From contig NZ_RAIF01000031.1 in the NCBI RefSeq assembly GCF_003671715.1, forward strand, positions 435,689 to 499,688: a DNA stretch of 64,000 nucleotides, written 5' to 3'. Under the pieces are notes generated by a model. The model saw nothing but the letters and a program-made list of their open reading frames with translations, had not been told where the DNA came from and searched no databases. A program made the position numbers and the translations under genes. Of the stretch, positions 40,983-49,960 are shown one piece after another (the first letter of the stretch is position 1; the number at the start of each line of letters is the position of its first letter). The stretch comes from Streptomyces sp. E2N166 (GTDB lineage: Bacteria > Actinomycetota > Actinomycetes > Streptomycetales > Streptomycetaceae).

Positions 40983-42890
40983 ATGGCCACGCGCCACGAC
41001 ATCCGCAACGTCGCCATCGTCGCCCACGTCGACCACGGCAAGACCACCATCGTCGACGGAATGCTGAAGCAGGCCGGCGCCTTCGCCGCGCACCAGCTCG
41101 AAGGCGTCGACGACCGCATGATGGACTCGAACGACCTGGAGCGTGAGAAGGGCATCACGATCCTCGCCAAGAACACGGCGGTGAAGTACCACCCGAAGGA
41201 TGGCGGCGACGTCATCACCATCAACATCATCGACACCCCCGGCCACGCCGACTTCGGCGGTGAGGTCGAGCGCGGTCTGTCGATGGTCGACGGCGTCGTC
41301 CTGCTCGTGGACGCCTCCGAGGGTCCGCTGCCGCAGACCCGCTTCGTGCTGCGCAAGGCGCTCAGCCAGCGGCTGCCGATCATCCTCTGCATCAACAAGA
41401 CGGACCGCCCGGACGCCCGGATCGACGAGGTCGTCAACGAGACGTACGACCTCTTCCTCGACCTGGACGCCGACGAGGAGCAGATCGAGTTCCCGATCGT
41501 CTACGCGTGTGGCCGCGACGGCGTCGCCTCCCTCACCAAGCCCGACGACGGCACGGTCCCGTCCGACTCCACCAGCCTGGAGCCGTTCTTCTCGACGATC
41601 CTGGACTACATCCCGGCCCCGACCTACGACGAGGACGCCCCGCTCCAGGCGCACGTGACCAACCTGGACGCGGACAACTTCCTCGGCCGTATCGCCCTGC
41701 TGCGCGTCCACCAGGGCGAGCTGAAGAAGGGCCAGACGGTCGCCTGGATGAAGCGCGACGGGTCCGTGCAGAACGTGCGGATCTCCGAGCTGATGATGAC
41801 CGAGGCGCTCACCCGCAAGCCCGCCGAGAAGGCCGCGCCCGGTGACATCTGCGCCGTCGCCGGTATCCCGGACATCATGATCGGCGAGACCCTGGCCGAC
41901 CAGGAGAACCCGGTCCCGCTGCCGCTGATCACGGTGGACGAGCCCGCGATCTCCATGACCATCGGCACCAACACCTCGCCGCTGGTCGGCCGCGGTGCCA
42001 CCGGCAAGGGCGCGGACAACAAGGCGGCCGTCAAGGACCGCAAGGTCACCGCCCGCCAGGTCAAGGACCGCCTGGACCGTGAGCTGATCGGCAACGTCTC
42101 GCTCCGTGTCCTGGACACCGAGCGCCCGGACGCCTGGGAGGTGCAGGGCCGCGGTGAGCTGGCGCTGGCCATCCTGGTCGAGCAGATGCGCCGTGAGGGC
42201 TTCGAGCTGACCATCGGCAAGCCGCAGGTCGTCACCAAGGACGTCGAGGGCAAGACGTACGAGCCCGTCGAGCGCATGACGATCGACGTGCCCGAGGAGC
42301 ACATGGGCGCGGTCACGCAGCTCATGGGCGTGCGCAAGGGCCGGATGGACAACATGTCCAACCACGGCTCCGGCTGGGTCCGCATGGAGTTCGTGGTCCC
42401 CTCCCGCGGTCTGATCGGCTTCCGCACGGAGTTCCTGACCCAGACCCGCGGCACCGGCATCGCGCACTCCATCCACGAGGGCCACGAGCCCTGGTTCGGC
42501 AACCTCACGACCCGTAACAACGGCTCGCTGGTCGCCGACCGCTCCGGTGCCGTCACCGCGTTCGCGATGACGAACCTCCAGGAGCGCGGCGTGCTCTTCA
42601 CGGAGCCCGGCACCGAGGTGTACGAGGGCATGATCGTCGGCGAGAACTCGCGCGCCGACGACATGGACGTGAACATCACCAAGGAGAAGAAGCTCACCAA
42701 CATGCGGTCGTCCTCGGCCGACTCGTTCGAGGCGATCGTCCCGCCGCGCAAGCTCTCGCTGGAGCAGTCGCTGGAGTTCTGCCGCGACGACGAGTGCGTC
42801 GAGGTGACCCCGGAGGCCGTTCGCATCCGCAAGGTCAACCTGGATGCCCGCGAGCGCGCCCGCGCCGCGAGCCGCGCCAAGCACAACTGA
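40983..42890 (+). CDS. typA: Ribosome-associated translational GTPase TypA/BipA
   Basis: A 635-residue GTPase of normal family length. The G1 motif AHVDHGKTT lies at residues 14-22, G2 includes the DLEREKGITI segment, G3 is DTPGHADF, and G4 is NKTD. Domains resembling EF-G III and V follow, then the TypA-specific C-terminal domain (FTEPGTEVYEGMIVGE). It binds the ribosome in the GTP form and affects ribosome assembly and stress responses. ATG 40983 follows GGGAG by nine bases. A strong terminator follows, so the gene is transcriptionally separate from the bldK-like operon downstream. Confidence 0.97.
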   Translation: MATRHDIRNVAIVAHVDHGKTTIVDGMLKQAGAFAAHQLEGVDDRMMDSNDLEREKGITILAKNTAVKYHPKDGGDVITINIIDTPGHADFGGEVERGLSMVDGVVLLVDASEGPLPQTRFVLRKALSQRLPIILCINKTDRPDARIDEVVNETYDLFLDLDADEEQIEFPIVYACGRDGVASLTKPDDGTVPSDSTSLEPFFSTILDYIPAPTYDEDAPLQAHVTNLDADNFLGRIALLRVHQGELKKGQTVAWMKRDGSVQNVRISELMMTEALTRKPAEKAAPGDICAVAGIPDIMIGETLADQENPVPLPLITVDEPAISMTIGTNTSPLVGRGATGKGADNKAAVKDRKVTARQVKDRLDRELIGNVSLRVLDTERPDAWEVQGRGELALAILVEQMRREGFELTIGKPQVVTKDVEGKTYEPVERMTIDVPEEHMGAVTQLMGVRKGRMDNMSNHGSGWVRMEFVVPSRGLIGFRTEFLTQTRGTGIAHSIHEGHEPWFGNLTTRNNGSLVADRSGAVTAFAMTNLQERGVLFTEPGTEVYEGMIVGENSRADDMDVNITKEKKLTNMRSSSADSFEAIVPPRKLSLEQSLEFCRDDECVEVTPEAVRIRKVNLDARERARAASRAKHN

Positions 42891-42927
42891 TCCACCCGCC
42901 GCCGGCGCGCGGTCGGCACGCGGCGGA

Positions 42928-42966
42928 GCCCGGGTGCCCCCATCATGGGGGCACCCGGGCTTTTTT
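42928..42966 (+). terminator. Strong intrinsic terminator after typA
   Basis: A perfect 15-base stem, GCCCGGGTGCCCCCA (42928-42942) with TGGGGGCACCCGGGC (42946-42960), has a three-base loop and is followed by six T residues. Confidence 0.95.
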
Positions 42967-43248
42967 CAACCGGTTTTCCGGGGCCCCGGCACCCTTCCGG
43001 CACCCTTCCGGCGGCCCTCGGTGTCCGAAACACGGAGATCGACGCCCGATAGCCATGTAACAAGTCCGTTTCGCGGCCTTCTCGTCCCGAACAGTTTGTC
43101 CAGATTTTGGAAGATCTCCCTGTCAGCTGTGACTGAATTGAGATTTAAAGACGGTGGTCGGTCCTTCTGGTCATGGCAGATAGTTAGCCGCGTAGCGCTC
43201 GGGTCAATGGGTCTCGCGCTGTGGGGACAGCGCCGACTCACGAGCACC

Positions 43249-43301
43249 AGGGGGTGTCTGTCCTTCCGTCAGGGGTGTCGGAAGGCAGATATGTGCCCCC
43301 T
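43249..43301 (+). promoter_or_regulatory. Predicted stem-loop in leader of bldK-like operon
   Basis: An outer stem AGGGGG (43249-43254) with CCCCCT (43296-43301) encloses an inner stem CCTTCCG (43262-43268) with CGGAAGG (43279-43285), extended by CTG/CAG across a one-base bulge. It ends 38 bases before the small ORF. It could be an attenuator, a regulatory RNA fold or an mRNA-stabilising hairpin. No known riboswitch class is recognised. Confidence 0.45.
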
Positions 43302-43339
43302 CCTGTCGGTGAACACGTGGAGTCATGAGGAGGAGCCCC

Positions 43340-43420
43340 ATGCGCGGTGTCACGAACACCAAGTGGGTCACACGGTCCGTCGCCCCCAACTTCGCCCCGT
43401 CGGACGGCGATCGACTCTGA
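43340..43420 (+). CDS. 26-residue leader ORF or binding-protein N-terminal relic
   Basis: ATG 43340 has an excellent site (AGGAGGAG, 5-bp spacing), yet encodes only MRGVTNTKWVTRSVAPNFAP plus SDGDRL before TGA. The start MRG.....W is like the signal peptide of the third operon's binding protein (MRGARHARW at 56599) but loses the hydrophobic core. It is either a regulatory leader peptide of the bldK-like operon or the stump of a lost binding-protein gene. Confidence 0.45.
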   Translation: MRGVTNTKWVTRSVAPNFAPSDGDRL

Positions 43421-43511
43421 GGAGCGGGTCGGCCGCTGACGTCCGGGCATCCGGCTACGCGCGTCCGGCTGCGGGTTTCCCGCATTCCACGGGACCACTC
43501 GACGCTTCTTC

Positions 43512-43592
43512 ATGATCCGTTCCGCGATCGCGCACACCCTGCGCCGTTCGTCGGTTCGGCACACCCACACCTGTGAAATGGGCGAACTGTGA
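43512..43592 (+). CDS. Possible upstream ORF coupled to first permease gene
   Basis: ATG 43512 opens a 26-residue frame (MIRSAIAHTLRRSSVRHTHT then CEMGEL) whose TGA overlaps the GTG start of the permease gene in a GTGA quartet. It has no good ribosome site. The permease itself lacks one too, so coupling is conceivable, but the ORF may be chance. Confidence 0.25.
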   Translation: MIRSAIAHTLRRSSVRHTHTCEMGEL

Positions 43593-44623
43593 CAAGTCCA
43601 ATCGACATCGAGGGCAGCGGAACGTCGGCCGCCGCCGACGACGCGCCGGATCGCGTCAAGGCCGTGGAGACGAAGAGCCACGAAGGCCGGTCTCCCGGGC
43701 AGCTGATGTGGCTGCGCTTCAAGCGTGACCGGACCGGCGTCGTCTCCGCGTGCGTGGTGATTCTCTACTTCCTCGTATCGGCGCTGGCGCCGCTCATCGC
43801 CAAGCTGTACGGGAAGGATCCGTACACCCTGTACGCCCAGGAACCGGAGTACCCCTTCCTGCTGGACGACTTCGCCATGCCGACCGGTTCCTTCGGGGGC
43901 ATGTCCGGTGACTTCTGGTTCGGTGTCGAGCCCAAGCTGGGGCGCGACGTGTTCACCATGCTGCTGTACGGCATGCGAACCTCGCTGTACATGGCCGTGG
44001 TCGTCACGCTGCTCTGTGTCGTCACCGGCGTGATCATCGGGATGGTCAGCGGCTTCTTCGGTGGCCGGGTCGACTACTGGCTGGGCCGGATCACCGACTT
44101 CTTCCTGGCCTTCCCGCAACAGCTGTTCTTCATCGCCTTCATGCCCGTCGTGACCGCGATGTTCGTCTCCCCCCAGGACGAGACCCCCACCTATCTGCGG
44201 GCCGTGGCCATCACCCTGGTGATGTGGTTCCTCGGCTGGATGGGATTGGCTCGTCTTGTACGCAGCTCCGTACTGACGCTCCGCGAGCGTGAGTTCGTGG
44301 AGGCGGCCAAGGTGTCCGGTGCCTCTCCGTGGCGGATCGTGCGCAAGGAGATCCTGCCCAACATCGTGACACCGATCCTGGTGCAGGCCACGTACATCCT
44401 TCCGAGCACGATCCTGTCCATCGCCTTCCTCTCGTACATCGGTGTCGGCTTCGTCGAACCGACCCCCGACTGGGGCCGCATGTTCGCCATCGGTGCCGAC
44501 GTGTACGAGCAGGACCCGATGTTCATGTTCTTCCCGGGCGTGGCACTGGTCGTTTTCGTTCTCTCCTTCAACCTTCTCGGAGACTCCGTCCGGGACGCGT
44601 TCGACCCCAAGACCGGACGGTAA
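43589..44623 (+). CDS. bldKA: Oligopeptide ABC permease (DppC type), BldKA-like
   Basis: A 344-residue permease starting GTG 43589. A cytoplasmic N terminus of about 50 residues leads to a helix at about 52-72 (VVSACVVILYFLVSALAPLI), an external segment with FWFGVEPKLGRD, five further helices, and the EAA loop EAAKVSGASPWRIVRKEILP (about 235). It forms half of the membrane channel of an oligopeptide importer. It is the first gene of an operon ordered permease-binding protein-permease-ATPase-ATPase just downstream of typA, which matches my memory of bldK in S. coelicolor. There BldK imports an extracellular signal needed for aerial growth. The gene name is by that analogy. Confidence 0.85.
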   Translation: MTSPIDIEGSGTSAAADDAPDRVKAVETKSHEGRSPGQLMWLRFKRDRTGVVSACVVILYFLVSALAPLIAKLYGKDPYTLYAQEPEYPFLLDDFAMPTGSFGGMSGDFWFGVEPKLGRDVFTMLLYGMRTSLYMAVVVTLLCVVTGVIIGMVSGFFGGRVDYWLGRITDFFLAFPQQLFFIAFMPVVTAMFVSPQDETPTYLRAVAITLVMWFLGWMGLARLVRSSVLTLREREFVEAAKVSGASPWRIVRKEILPNIVTPILVQATYILPSTILSIAFLSYIGVGFVEPTPDWGRMFAIGADVYEQDPMFMFFPGVALVVFVLSFNLLGDSVRDAFDPKTGR

Positions 44624-44725
44624 TCGTCCATTGGTGGGTGGGGGAGCTGCCGCCCCCGTGCCGGGCTTTCCGGACCGTCAGGCAGCACTCGTGGACAACT
44701 ATCGACAGGCAGGTGGATCGGCATC

Positions 44726-46537
44726 ATGAAGCCCATCAGAAAGCGCACCACGAGCACCACACGCGCCATAGCCGTGGCCATCATGGCCGGCACGCTGGTG
44801 CTGGCAGGGTGCTCCGGCGACAGTGACGGCGGCAGCAAGGGCAAGAGCGACGCCAAGGGCCAGAAGGACGCCGCCAAGCAGCAGGACCCGGTCGCCTACG
44901 GTGACGCCGCGGCGTCCAACGGCCCGGCCGAAGAGGTCCCCGGCGCCAAGCCCGGCGGCTTCATCAACGTCTACATGCAGTCGGACCTGACCCACATGGA
45001 CCCGGGGCAGATCTACGTCAGCGACGCCGGTCAGTTCGCCAACCTGGTGCACCGCGGCCTGACGAACTTCCAGGAGGACGAGGAGGGCAACCTCACCGTC
45101 GTCGGTGACATCGCCACCGACTCGGGTCAGTCCTCGGACGGCGGCAAGACCTGGACGTTCAAGCTCAAGGACGGCATCAAGGACGACCAGGGCAACCCCA
45201 TCACCTCGAAGGACGTCCGCCACACCATCGAGCGCCTGTACTCGAAGGTGATCTTCGACGGTCCGACCTTCGTCCAGTCCTGGCTCTCCGGCAACGACTA
45301 CCGCAAGGCACTGCCGGACGGGCCGTACAAGGGCAAGCACCTGCCGGACTCGGTGCTGGAGACACCGGACGACAAGACGGTCGTCTTCCACTTCTCCCAG
45401 CCGCGCCAGGACCTTCCGCAGGCCCTCGCCATGGCCGGGTACGCCATCGTGCCCGAGAAGCGGGACACGAAGGAGAAGTACGACGACGCCCCGGCGGCCC
45501 TCGGCCCCTACAAGATCGCCGAGTACAAGCCCGGCAAGTCGATGAAGCTGGTCAAGAACGACCAGTGGGACCCGAAGACGGACTCGGTGCGCCACCAGTA
45601 CGTCGACGGTTACAACTTCACCAGCACCATCGACCAGGCCAGCCAGACCAAGCGTCTGATGGCCGACCAGGGCGAGGCCAAGAACGCCATCCAGTTCACG
45701 GACTCGGTCGACCCGGCCCAGATGTCGGCCGTCATCGGCGACGCCTCGGCGAAGAAGCGGACCATCCAGGGGTACCAGCCCTACGTCTGGCAGCTGACCT
45801 TCAACCTCGACCGCATGAAGGACAAGAAGATCCGGGACGCGATCACCTACGCGATCCCGAACCAGTCCATGGTCCAGGCGGACGGCGGTCGTTACGGCGG
45901 TGAGGTCGCCGGCGGTCTGCTCGCCCCGACTCTGCCGAACTTCGACCCGAAGTACGACCCGTTCGGCAAGCTCAAGAAGCCGAACGGCGACCCGGAAATG
46001 GCCAAGAAGCTGCTGAAGGAGGCGGGAGTCGAGGAGGGCACCAAGCTCACCTACGCCTACTCCAACACCCCGCGCGGCCAGGCCCAGATGCTCATCATCA
46101 AGGACGCGCTCAACAAGATCGGCTTCGACGTCCAGGCCAAGGAGATCGACCGGGCCAGCTTCTACGAGCAGGTCGGCAAGCTGAAGAACCCGTACGACCT
46201 CTACATGACCGGCTGGGGCCAGGACTGGCCCTCGGCGTCCACGGTCATCACGCCGGTCTACGACGGTGAACTCGTCGCCGACGGTGGGTCCAACTACTCG
46301 CACATCGACGACCCGCAGGTCAACGAGATGATCAAGAAGGCCCTGACGCAGCAGCCGGAGGAGGCCGCCAAGACCTGGGAGCAGGCCCACCACCGCATCG
46401 TGGAGGAGATCAACCCGGCCGCCCCGGTCTACTACTCGAAGCAGATCCAGCTCTACGGATCGAACATCGGTGGCGCCAGGTACAGCAACGAGTCGAGCTA
46501 CATCGACATCAACGACCTGTTCCTGAAGCAGCCGTAG
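44726..46537 (+). CDS. bldKB: Oligopeptide-binding lipoprotein, BldKB-like
   Basis: A 603-residue family-5 solute-binding protein. The signal peptide ends at lipobox Cys29 (VLAGC), followed by a 40-residue serine/lysine/aspartate-rich tether. The binding fold starts at GGFINVYMQSD (about residue 77). DLTHMDPGQIYVSDAG is shared almost exactly with the paralogue at 53199. It would capture peptides outside the membrane for import. The gene is the second of the operon, 102 bp after the first permease. A perfect 14-bp hairpin follows it, which could raise its mRNA level over the genes downstream. Confidence 0.9.
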   Translation: MKPIRKRTTSTTRAIAVAIMAGTLVLAGCSGDSDGGSKGKSDAKGQKDAAKQQDPVAYGDAAASNGPAEEVPGAKPGGFINVYMQSDLTHMDPGQIYVSDAGQFANLVHRGLTNFQEDEEGNLTVVGDIATDSGQSSDGGKTWTFKLKDGIKDDQGNPITSKDVRHTIERLYSKVIFDGPTFVQSWLSGNDYRKALPDGPYKGKHLPDSVLETPDDKTVVFHFSQPRQDLPQALAMAGYAIVPEKRDTKEKYDDAPAALGPYKIAEYKPGKSMKLVKNDQWDPKTDSVRHQYVDGYNFTSTIDQASQTKRLMADQGEAKNAIQFTDSVDPAQMSAVIGDASAKKRTIQGYQPYVWQLTFNLDRMKDKKIRDAITYAIPNQSMVQADGGRYGGEVAGGLLAPTLPNFDPKYDPFGKLKKPNGDPEMAKKLLKEAGVEEGTKLTYAYSNTPRGQAQMLIIKDALNKIGFDVQAKEIDRASFYEQVGKLKNPYDLYMTGWGQDWPSASTVITPVYDGELVADGGSNYSHIDDPQVNEMIKKALTQQPEEAAKTWEQAHHRIVEEINPAAPVYYSKQIQLYGSNIGGARYSNESSYIDINDLFLKQP

Positions 46538-46554
46538 CCCTCCAGCCCGGCTGA

Positions 46555-46592
46555 CCGCGGGGGTGCGCGCCAGGCGGAGCGCACCCCCGCGG
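46555..46592 (+). terminator. Intra-operon hairpin after bldKB-like gene
   Basis: CCGCGGGGGTGCGC (46555-46568) pairs perfectly with GCGCACCCCCGCGG (46579-46592) around a ten-base loop. There is no T tract. Between a binding-protein gene and its permease/ATPase genes, such hairpins usually act as partial terminators or 3'-end stabilisers. Confidence 0.7.
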
Positions 46593-46640
46593 ACGGCAAT
46601 CCCTCCCTGCCGCCGCGTCCGAAGAGAGCATCCACCTGCC

Positions 46641-47618
46641 ATGCTTCAGTTCCTCGTTCGCAGGTTGATCGGCGCCGTCGTGATCATGTTCCTGATCGGC
46701 GCGTTCACCTTCTTCCTGTTCTATACGATCCCTCAGGACTTCGCCGAGCTGTCCTGCGGCAAGAACTGCTCACCCGAGAACATCGCGGTGATCCGCGAGA
46801 ACCTCGGTCTCGACAAGCCCATCACCGCCCAGTTCTGGGAGTTCATGACGGGCATCGTCGCCGGGCGGGACTTCGCCCAGGGACACTGCTCCGCGCCGTG
46901 TCTGGGCATGTCGTTCGACTCCGGTGAGTTCGTCTGGGACTCGATCATGGACCGGTTCCCGCTGACGCTCTCGCTGACGGTCGGCGGTCTGGTCATCTTC
47001 CTGATCCTGGGCCTCGGCTCGGGCCTGCTCGCCGCCTGGAAGCGCGGCACGGCCGCCGACAAGCTCGTCAGCGGTGCCTCGATCGTCCTCAGCTCGTTCC
47101 AGATCTACTTCCTCGGTCCGATCGTGCTCGGCATTCTCGTCTACCAGTCCGGGATCATGGAGAACCCGAGTTACAAGCCGTTCACCGAGAACCCGGTCAC
47201 CTGGGCGATCGGTCTGCTCATCCCCTGGCTGGTGATGGCCACGATCTTCACCGCCCAGTACACCCGTATGTCCCGCTCGACCATGATCGAGCAGCTCCAG
47301 GAGGAGCACGTCCGCACCGCACGGGCCAAGGGCATGAAACAGCGGTACGTCTTCTTCCGCTACGCCTGGCGTGGTTCGCTCATCCCGATCGTCACCATTC
47401 TCGGCATGGACCTCAGCGCGTTGCTGTCCGGCGCGGTGGTCACGGAGTTCACGTTCGACCTGGCCGGCATCGGTCGCCTCGCGGTCGACTCGTCGCTCAC
47501 CAAGGACCTGCCGGTGACGATGGGCGTCATGCTGTTCGGAGCCTTCTTCATCCTGCTCCTGAACATCCTCGTGGACCTCGCCTACGCCTACATCGATCCG
47601 CGCGTGCGGCTCAGCTAG
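46641..47618 (+). CDS. bldKC: Oligopeptide ABC permease (DppB type), BldKC-like
   Basis: A 325-residue permease starting MLQFLVRRLIGAVVIMFLIG, with the first helix at residues 8-28. Helices near 110-132, 145-165, 190-212 and at the C terminus follow. The EAA-like loop EEHVRTARAKGMKQRYVFFR (about 222) is present. The external part after helix 1 holds two cysteine pairs, SCGKNC and GHCSAPC, conserved in the paralogue at 52113, which could form disulfides. It pairs with the DppC-type permease. ATG 46641 follows AGAGAGCATCC, a weak ribosome site. Confidence 0.92.
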   Translation: MLQFLVRRLIGAVVIMFLIGAFTFFLFYTIPQDFAELSCGKNCSPENIAVIRENLGLDKPITAQFWEFMTGIVAGRDFAQGHCSAPCLGMSFDSGEFVWDSIMDRFPLTLSLTVGGLVIFLILGLGSGLLAAWKRGTAADKLVSGASIVLSSFQIYFLGPIVLGILVYQSGIMENPSYKPFTENPVTWAIGLLIPWLVMATIFTAQYTRMSRSTMIEQLQEEHVRTARAKGMKQRYVFFRYAWRGSLIPIVTILGMDLSALLSGAVVTEFTFDLAGIGRLAVDSSLTKDLPVTMGVMLFGAFFILLLNILVDLAYAYIDPRVRLS

Positions 47619-47628
47619 GAGAAACACC

Positions 47629-48690
47629 GTGAGCACTCTGACCAAGACCGAAGGCGAGACGGCCCCGACCGGGCCGGAGTCCTTCCTCTCGGTAAGCGAC
47701 CTCCGGGTGCGGTTCTCCACCGAGGACGGCATCGTCAAGGCGGTCGACGGCCTGTCCTTCGACGTCGCGCGCGGCCGGACTCTCGGCATCGTGGGAGAGT
47801 CGGGTTCCGGCAAGTCCGTCACCAACCTCACCGTCCTCGGCCTGCACAACCCCAAGAACACCACCGTGGAGGGCGAGATCGTCCTCGACGGGAAGGAACT
47901 CGTCACCGCGACCGAGAAGGAGATGGAGAAGCTCCGCGGCAACAAGGTCGCCATGATCTTCCAGGACCCGCTGACCGCGCTCTCGCCGTACTACACGGTG
48001 GGCCGGCAGATCGCCGAGCCCTTCATGAAACACACCGGCGCGTCCAAGAAGGAGGCGCGGGCGCGGGCGATCGAGATGCTGACCAAGGTCGGCATCCCGC
48101 AGCCCAAGTCCCGGGTGGACGACTACCCCCACCAGTTCTCCGGCGGTATGCGTCAGCGCGCGATGATCGCCATGGCGCTGGTCTGCGACCCCGACCTGCT
48201 GATCGCCGACGAGCCGACCACCGCCCTGGACGTGACCGTCCAGGCCCAGATCCTCGATCTGCTCAAGGACCTCCAGCAGGAGTTCGGCTCGGCCATCGTC
48301 TTCATTACCCACGACCTCGGAGTCATCTCCGAGATGGCCGACGACCTGCTGGTGATGTACGCGGGCCGGGCCGTGGAGCGCGGCAGCACCGCCGAGGTGC
48401 TGCGCAGGCCACGCCATCCGTACACGTGGGGGCTGCTCAGCTCGATGCCGCGGCTCGGCGGCAGCATCGACCAGGCGCTCACCCCGATCCCCGGCACGCC
48501 GCCCAGCCTGCTGAACCCGCCGTCCGGATGCCCCTTCCACCCGCGGTGCGCGTTCACGGGCGAGGTGCCGGGTGACCGGTGCAGCACCGAGCGTCCGCCG
48601 CTCGGCGAGGGACGGGCCGCCGCCTGCCACCTGACGGCGGAGCAGAAGCAGACCTTCTTCATCGACAAGATCCAGCCCCGGCTGCGCTAG
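47629..48690 (+). CDS. bldKD: Oligopeptide ABC ATPase (DppD type), BldKD-like
   Basis: A 353-residue ATPase. GTG 47629 follows AGGAG. Walker A is GESGSGKS (about residue 56), the Q loop is MIFQDP, the signature is FSGGMRQR, Walker B is LLIADEP and the switch is ITHD. The C-terminal extension has the cysteine-rich oligopeptide-ATPase motif CPFHPRCAF, typical of the OppD/DppD family. It energises the importer from the cytoplasm with its partner. It starts 10 bp after the permease and is closely similar to the paralogue at 51028. Confidence 0.93.
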   Translation: MSTLTKTEGETAPTGPESFLSVSDLRVRFSTEDGIVKAVDGLSFDVARGRTLGIVGESGSGKSVTNLTVLGLHNPKNTTVEGEIVLDGKELVTATEKEMEKLRGNKVAMIFQDPLTALSPYYTVGRQIAEPFMKHTGASKKEARARAIEMLTKVGIPQPKSRVDDYPHQFSGGMRQRAMIAMALVCDPDLLIADEPTTALDVTVQAQILDLLKDLQQEFGSAIVFITHDLGVISEMADDLLVMYAGRAVERGSTAEVLRRPRHPYTWGLLSSMPRLGGSIDQALTPIPGTPPSLLNPPSGCPFHPRCAFTGEVPGDRCSTERPPLGEGRAAACHLTAEQKQTFFIDKIQPRLR

Positions 48691-48702
48691 GGAGACCGAG
48701 AC

Positions 48703-49818
48703 ATGAGCGACAAACTCACCCTTCCCGCACAGCAGGGCTCCTCCACGGCGTCGGCCGAGACGCTGCTGAAGGTCGAGGGTCTGACCAAGCACTTCCCGAT
48801 CTACGGCGGGTTCCCGATCAAACGAAGGGTCGGCGCCGTCCAGGCCGTGGACGACGTCGATCTGACCGTCGGCGCCGGTGAGAGCGTCGGCCTGGTGGGC
48901 GAGTCCGGTTGCGGCAAGTCCACCACGGGCCGGCTCATCACCCGGCTCCTGGAACCGACGGCCGGGAAGATCGAGTACGCGGGTCAGGACATCAGCCATG
49001 CCTCACGGAGGCAACTGGCGTCCGTCCGCTCCGAGATCCAGATGATCTTCCAGGATCCGTACTCCTCGTTGAACCCCCGGCAGACCGTCGGCACGATCAT
49101 CAAGTCGCCGATGGAGGTCAACGGAATCAACCCGGCGGGCGGCCGGGACAAGAGGGTCCGCGAGCTGCTCGAACTCGTGGGCCTCAACCCGGAGCACTTC
49201 AACCGCTTCCCGCACGAGTTCTCCGGCGGCCAGCGCCAGCGCATCGGCGTGGCCCGCGCCCTCGCGCTCAACCCGAAGCTCATCGTCGCGGACGAGCCGG
49301 TCTCCGCGCTGGACGTGTCGATCCAGGCGCAGGTTGTGAATCTCCTGCAGAAGGTGCAGCAGGAGCTGGGCATCGCCTTCCTGTTCATCGCCCACGACCT
49401 GGCCGTGGTCCGGCACTTCTCGAAGCGAGTCGCCGTCATGTACCTCGGCAGGGTGGTCGAGGTCGGCGACCGGGACTCCATCTACGCCAGGCCGCGGCAC
49501 CCCTACACCCACGCCCTGCTGTCGGCGGTTCCCGAGGTGTCGATGGTGGACGAGCCGGAGGAGCGTGAGCGGATCCGCCTCGCCGGCGATGTGCCCTCGC
49601 CGATCATGCCGCCCTCCGGCTGCCGCTTCCGCACCCGCTGCTGGAAGGCGCAGGACAAGTGCGCGAGCGAGGTGCCTCCACTGGTCCGGATCGACGGCAA
49701 CCGCGACGGTCACCTGACGGCCTGCCACTTCCCGGAGGAGCCGACGATCGCGGCCCGCGAGGAGGACATCGTCCTCGACCCGGCGCTGGCCGCGCTGGAG
49801 GGACCGGACAAGGGCTGA
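48703..49818 (+). CDS. bldKE: Oligopeptide ABC ATPase (DppF type), BldKE-like
   Basis: A 371-residue ATPase, 12 bp after its partner. Walker A is GESGCGKS (about residue 66), the signature FSGGQRQR, Walker B LIVADEP and the switch IAHD. The C-terminal motif [10 protein letters not shown] marks the OppF/DppF subfamily. It forms a heterodimer with the DppD-type ATPase. It ends the operon, and the bidirectional terminator at 49840 follows directly. Sequence similarity to the convergent gene at 49961 is very high. Confidence 0.93.
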   Translation: MSDKLTLPAQQGSSTASAETLLKVEGLTKHFPIYGGFPIKRRVGAVQAVDDVDLTVGAGESVGLVGESGCGKSTTGRLITRLLEPTAGKIEYAGQDISHASRRQLASVRSEIQMIFQDPYSSLNPRQTVGTIIKSPMEVNGINPAGGRDKRVRELLELVGLNPEHFNRFPHEFSGGQRQRIGVARALALNPKLIVADEPVSALDVSIQAQVVNLLQKVQQELGIAFLFIAHDLAVVRHFSKRVAVMYLGRVVEVGDRDSIYARPRHPYTHALLSAVPEVSMVDEPEERERIRLAGDVPSPIMPPSGCRFRTRCWKAQDKCASEVPPLVRIDGNRDGHLTACHFPEEPTIAAREEDIVLDPALAALEGPDKG

Positions 49819-49839
49819 CCCGGCCACACCGCGAACAGA

Positions 49840-49878
49840 CCGAGGGCCCGCGCCTGGGGAGGCGCGGGCCCTCGGTTT
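49840..49878. terminator. Bidirectional terminator between mirror-image operons
   Basis: A perfect 15-base stem, CCGAGGGCCCGCGCC (49840-49854) with GGCGCGGGCCCTCGG (49861-49875), has a six-base loop and TTTCCC on the right. It lies between the convergent ATPase genes and serves rightward transcription best. Confidence 0.85.
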
Positions 49879-49960
49879 CCCTGGAGCGGACGTTCCGGGC
49901 TCGGGTCAATGGGCCGTAGAAGTCCGTTCCGCGAGCGGTGCCGACAGAAAAGGGGTGTTG

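Larger units (their letters stand above)
42967..43588 (+). other. Long leader region before the bldK-like operon
   Basis: This 622-bp stretch is less G+C-rich around 43060-43190 (TTTGTCCAGATTTTGG, GAGATTTAAAG), where a promoter is likely. CTGTCA (about 43121) and ATTTAA with 17-base spacing are weak candidates. After it lie a folded element (43249-43301), a 26-codon ORF with a strong ribosome site (43340-43420) and a second 26-codon ORF that overlaps the start of the first permease gene. Confidence 0.55.

Noticed and set aside
38931..42890. 1319-codon plus-strand frame reading through the binding-protein gene into typA
   Set aside because: The first part is an out-of-frame reading of the binding protein, rich in Arg/Gly/Pro. 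Only the in-frame typA part from 40983 is real.
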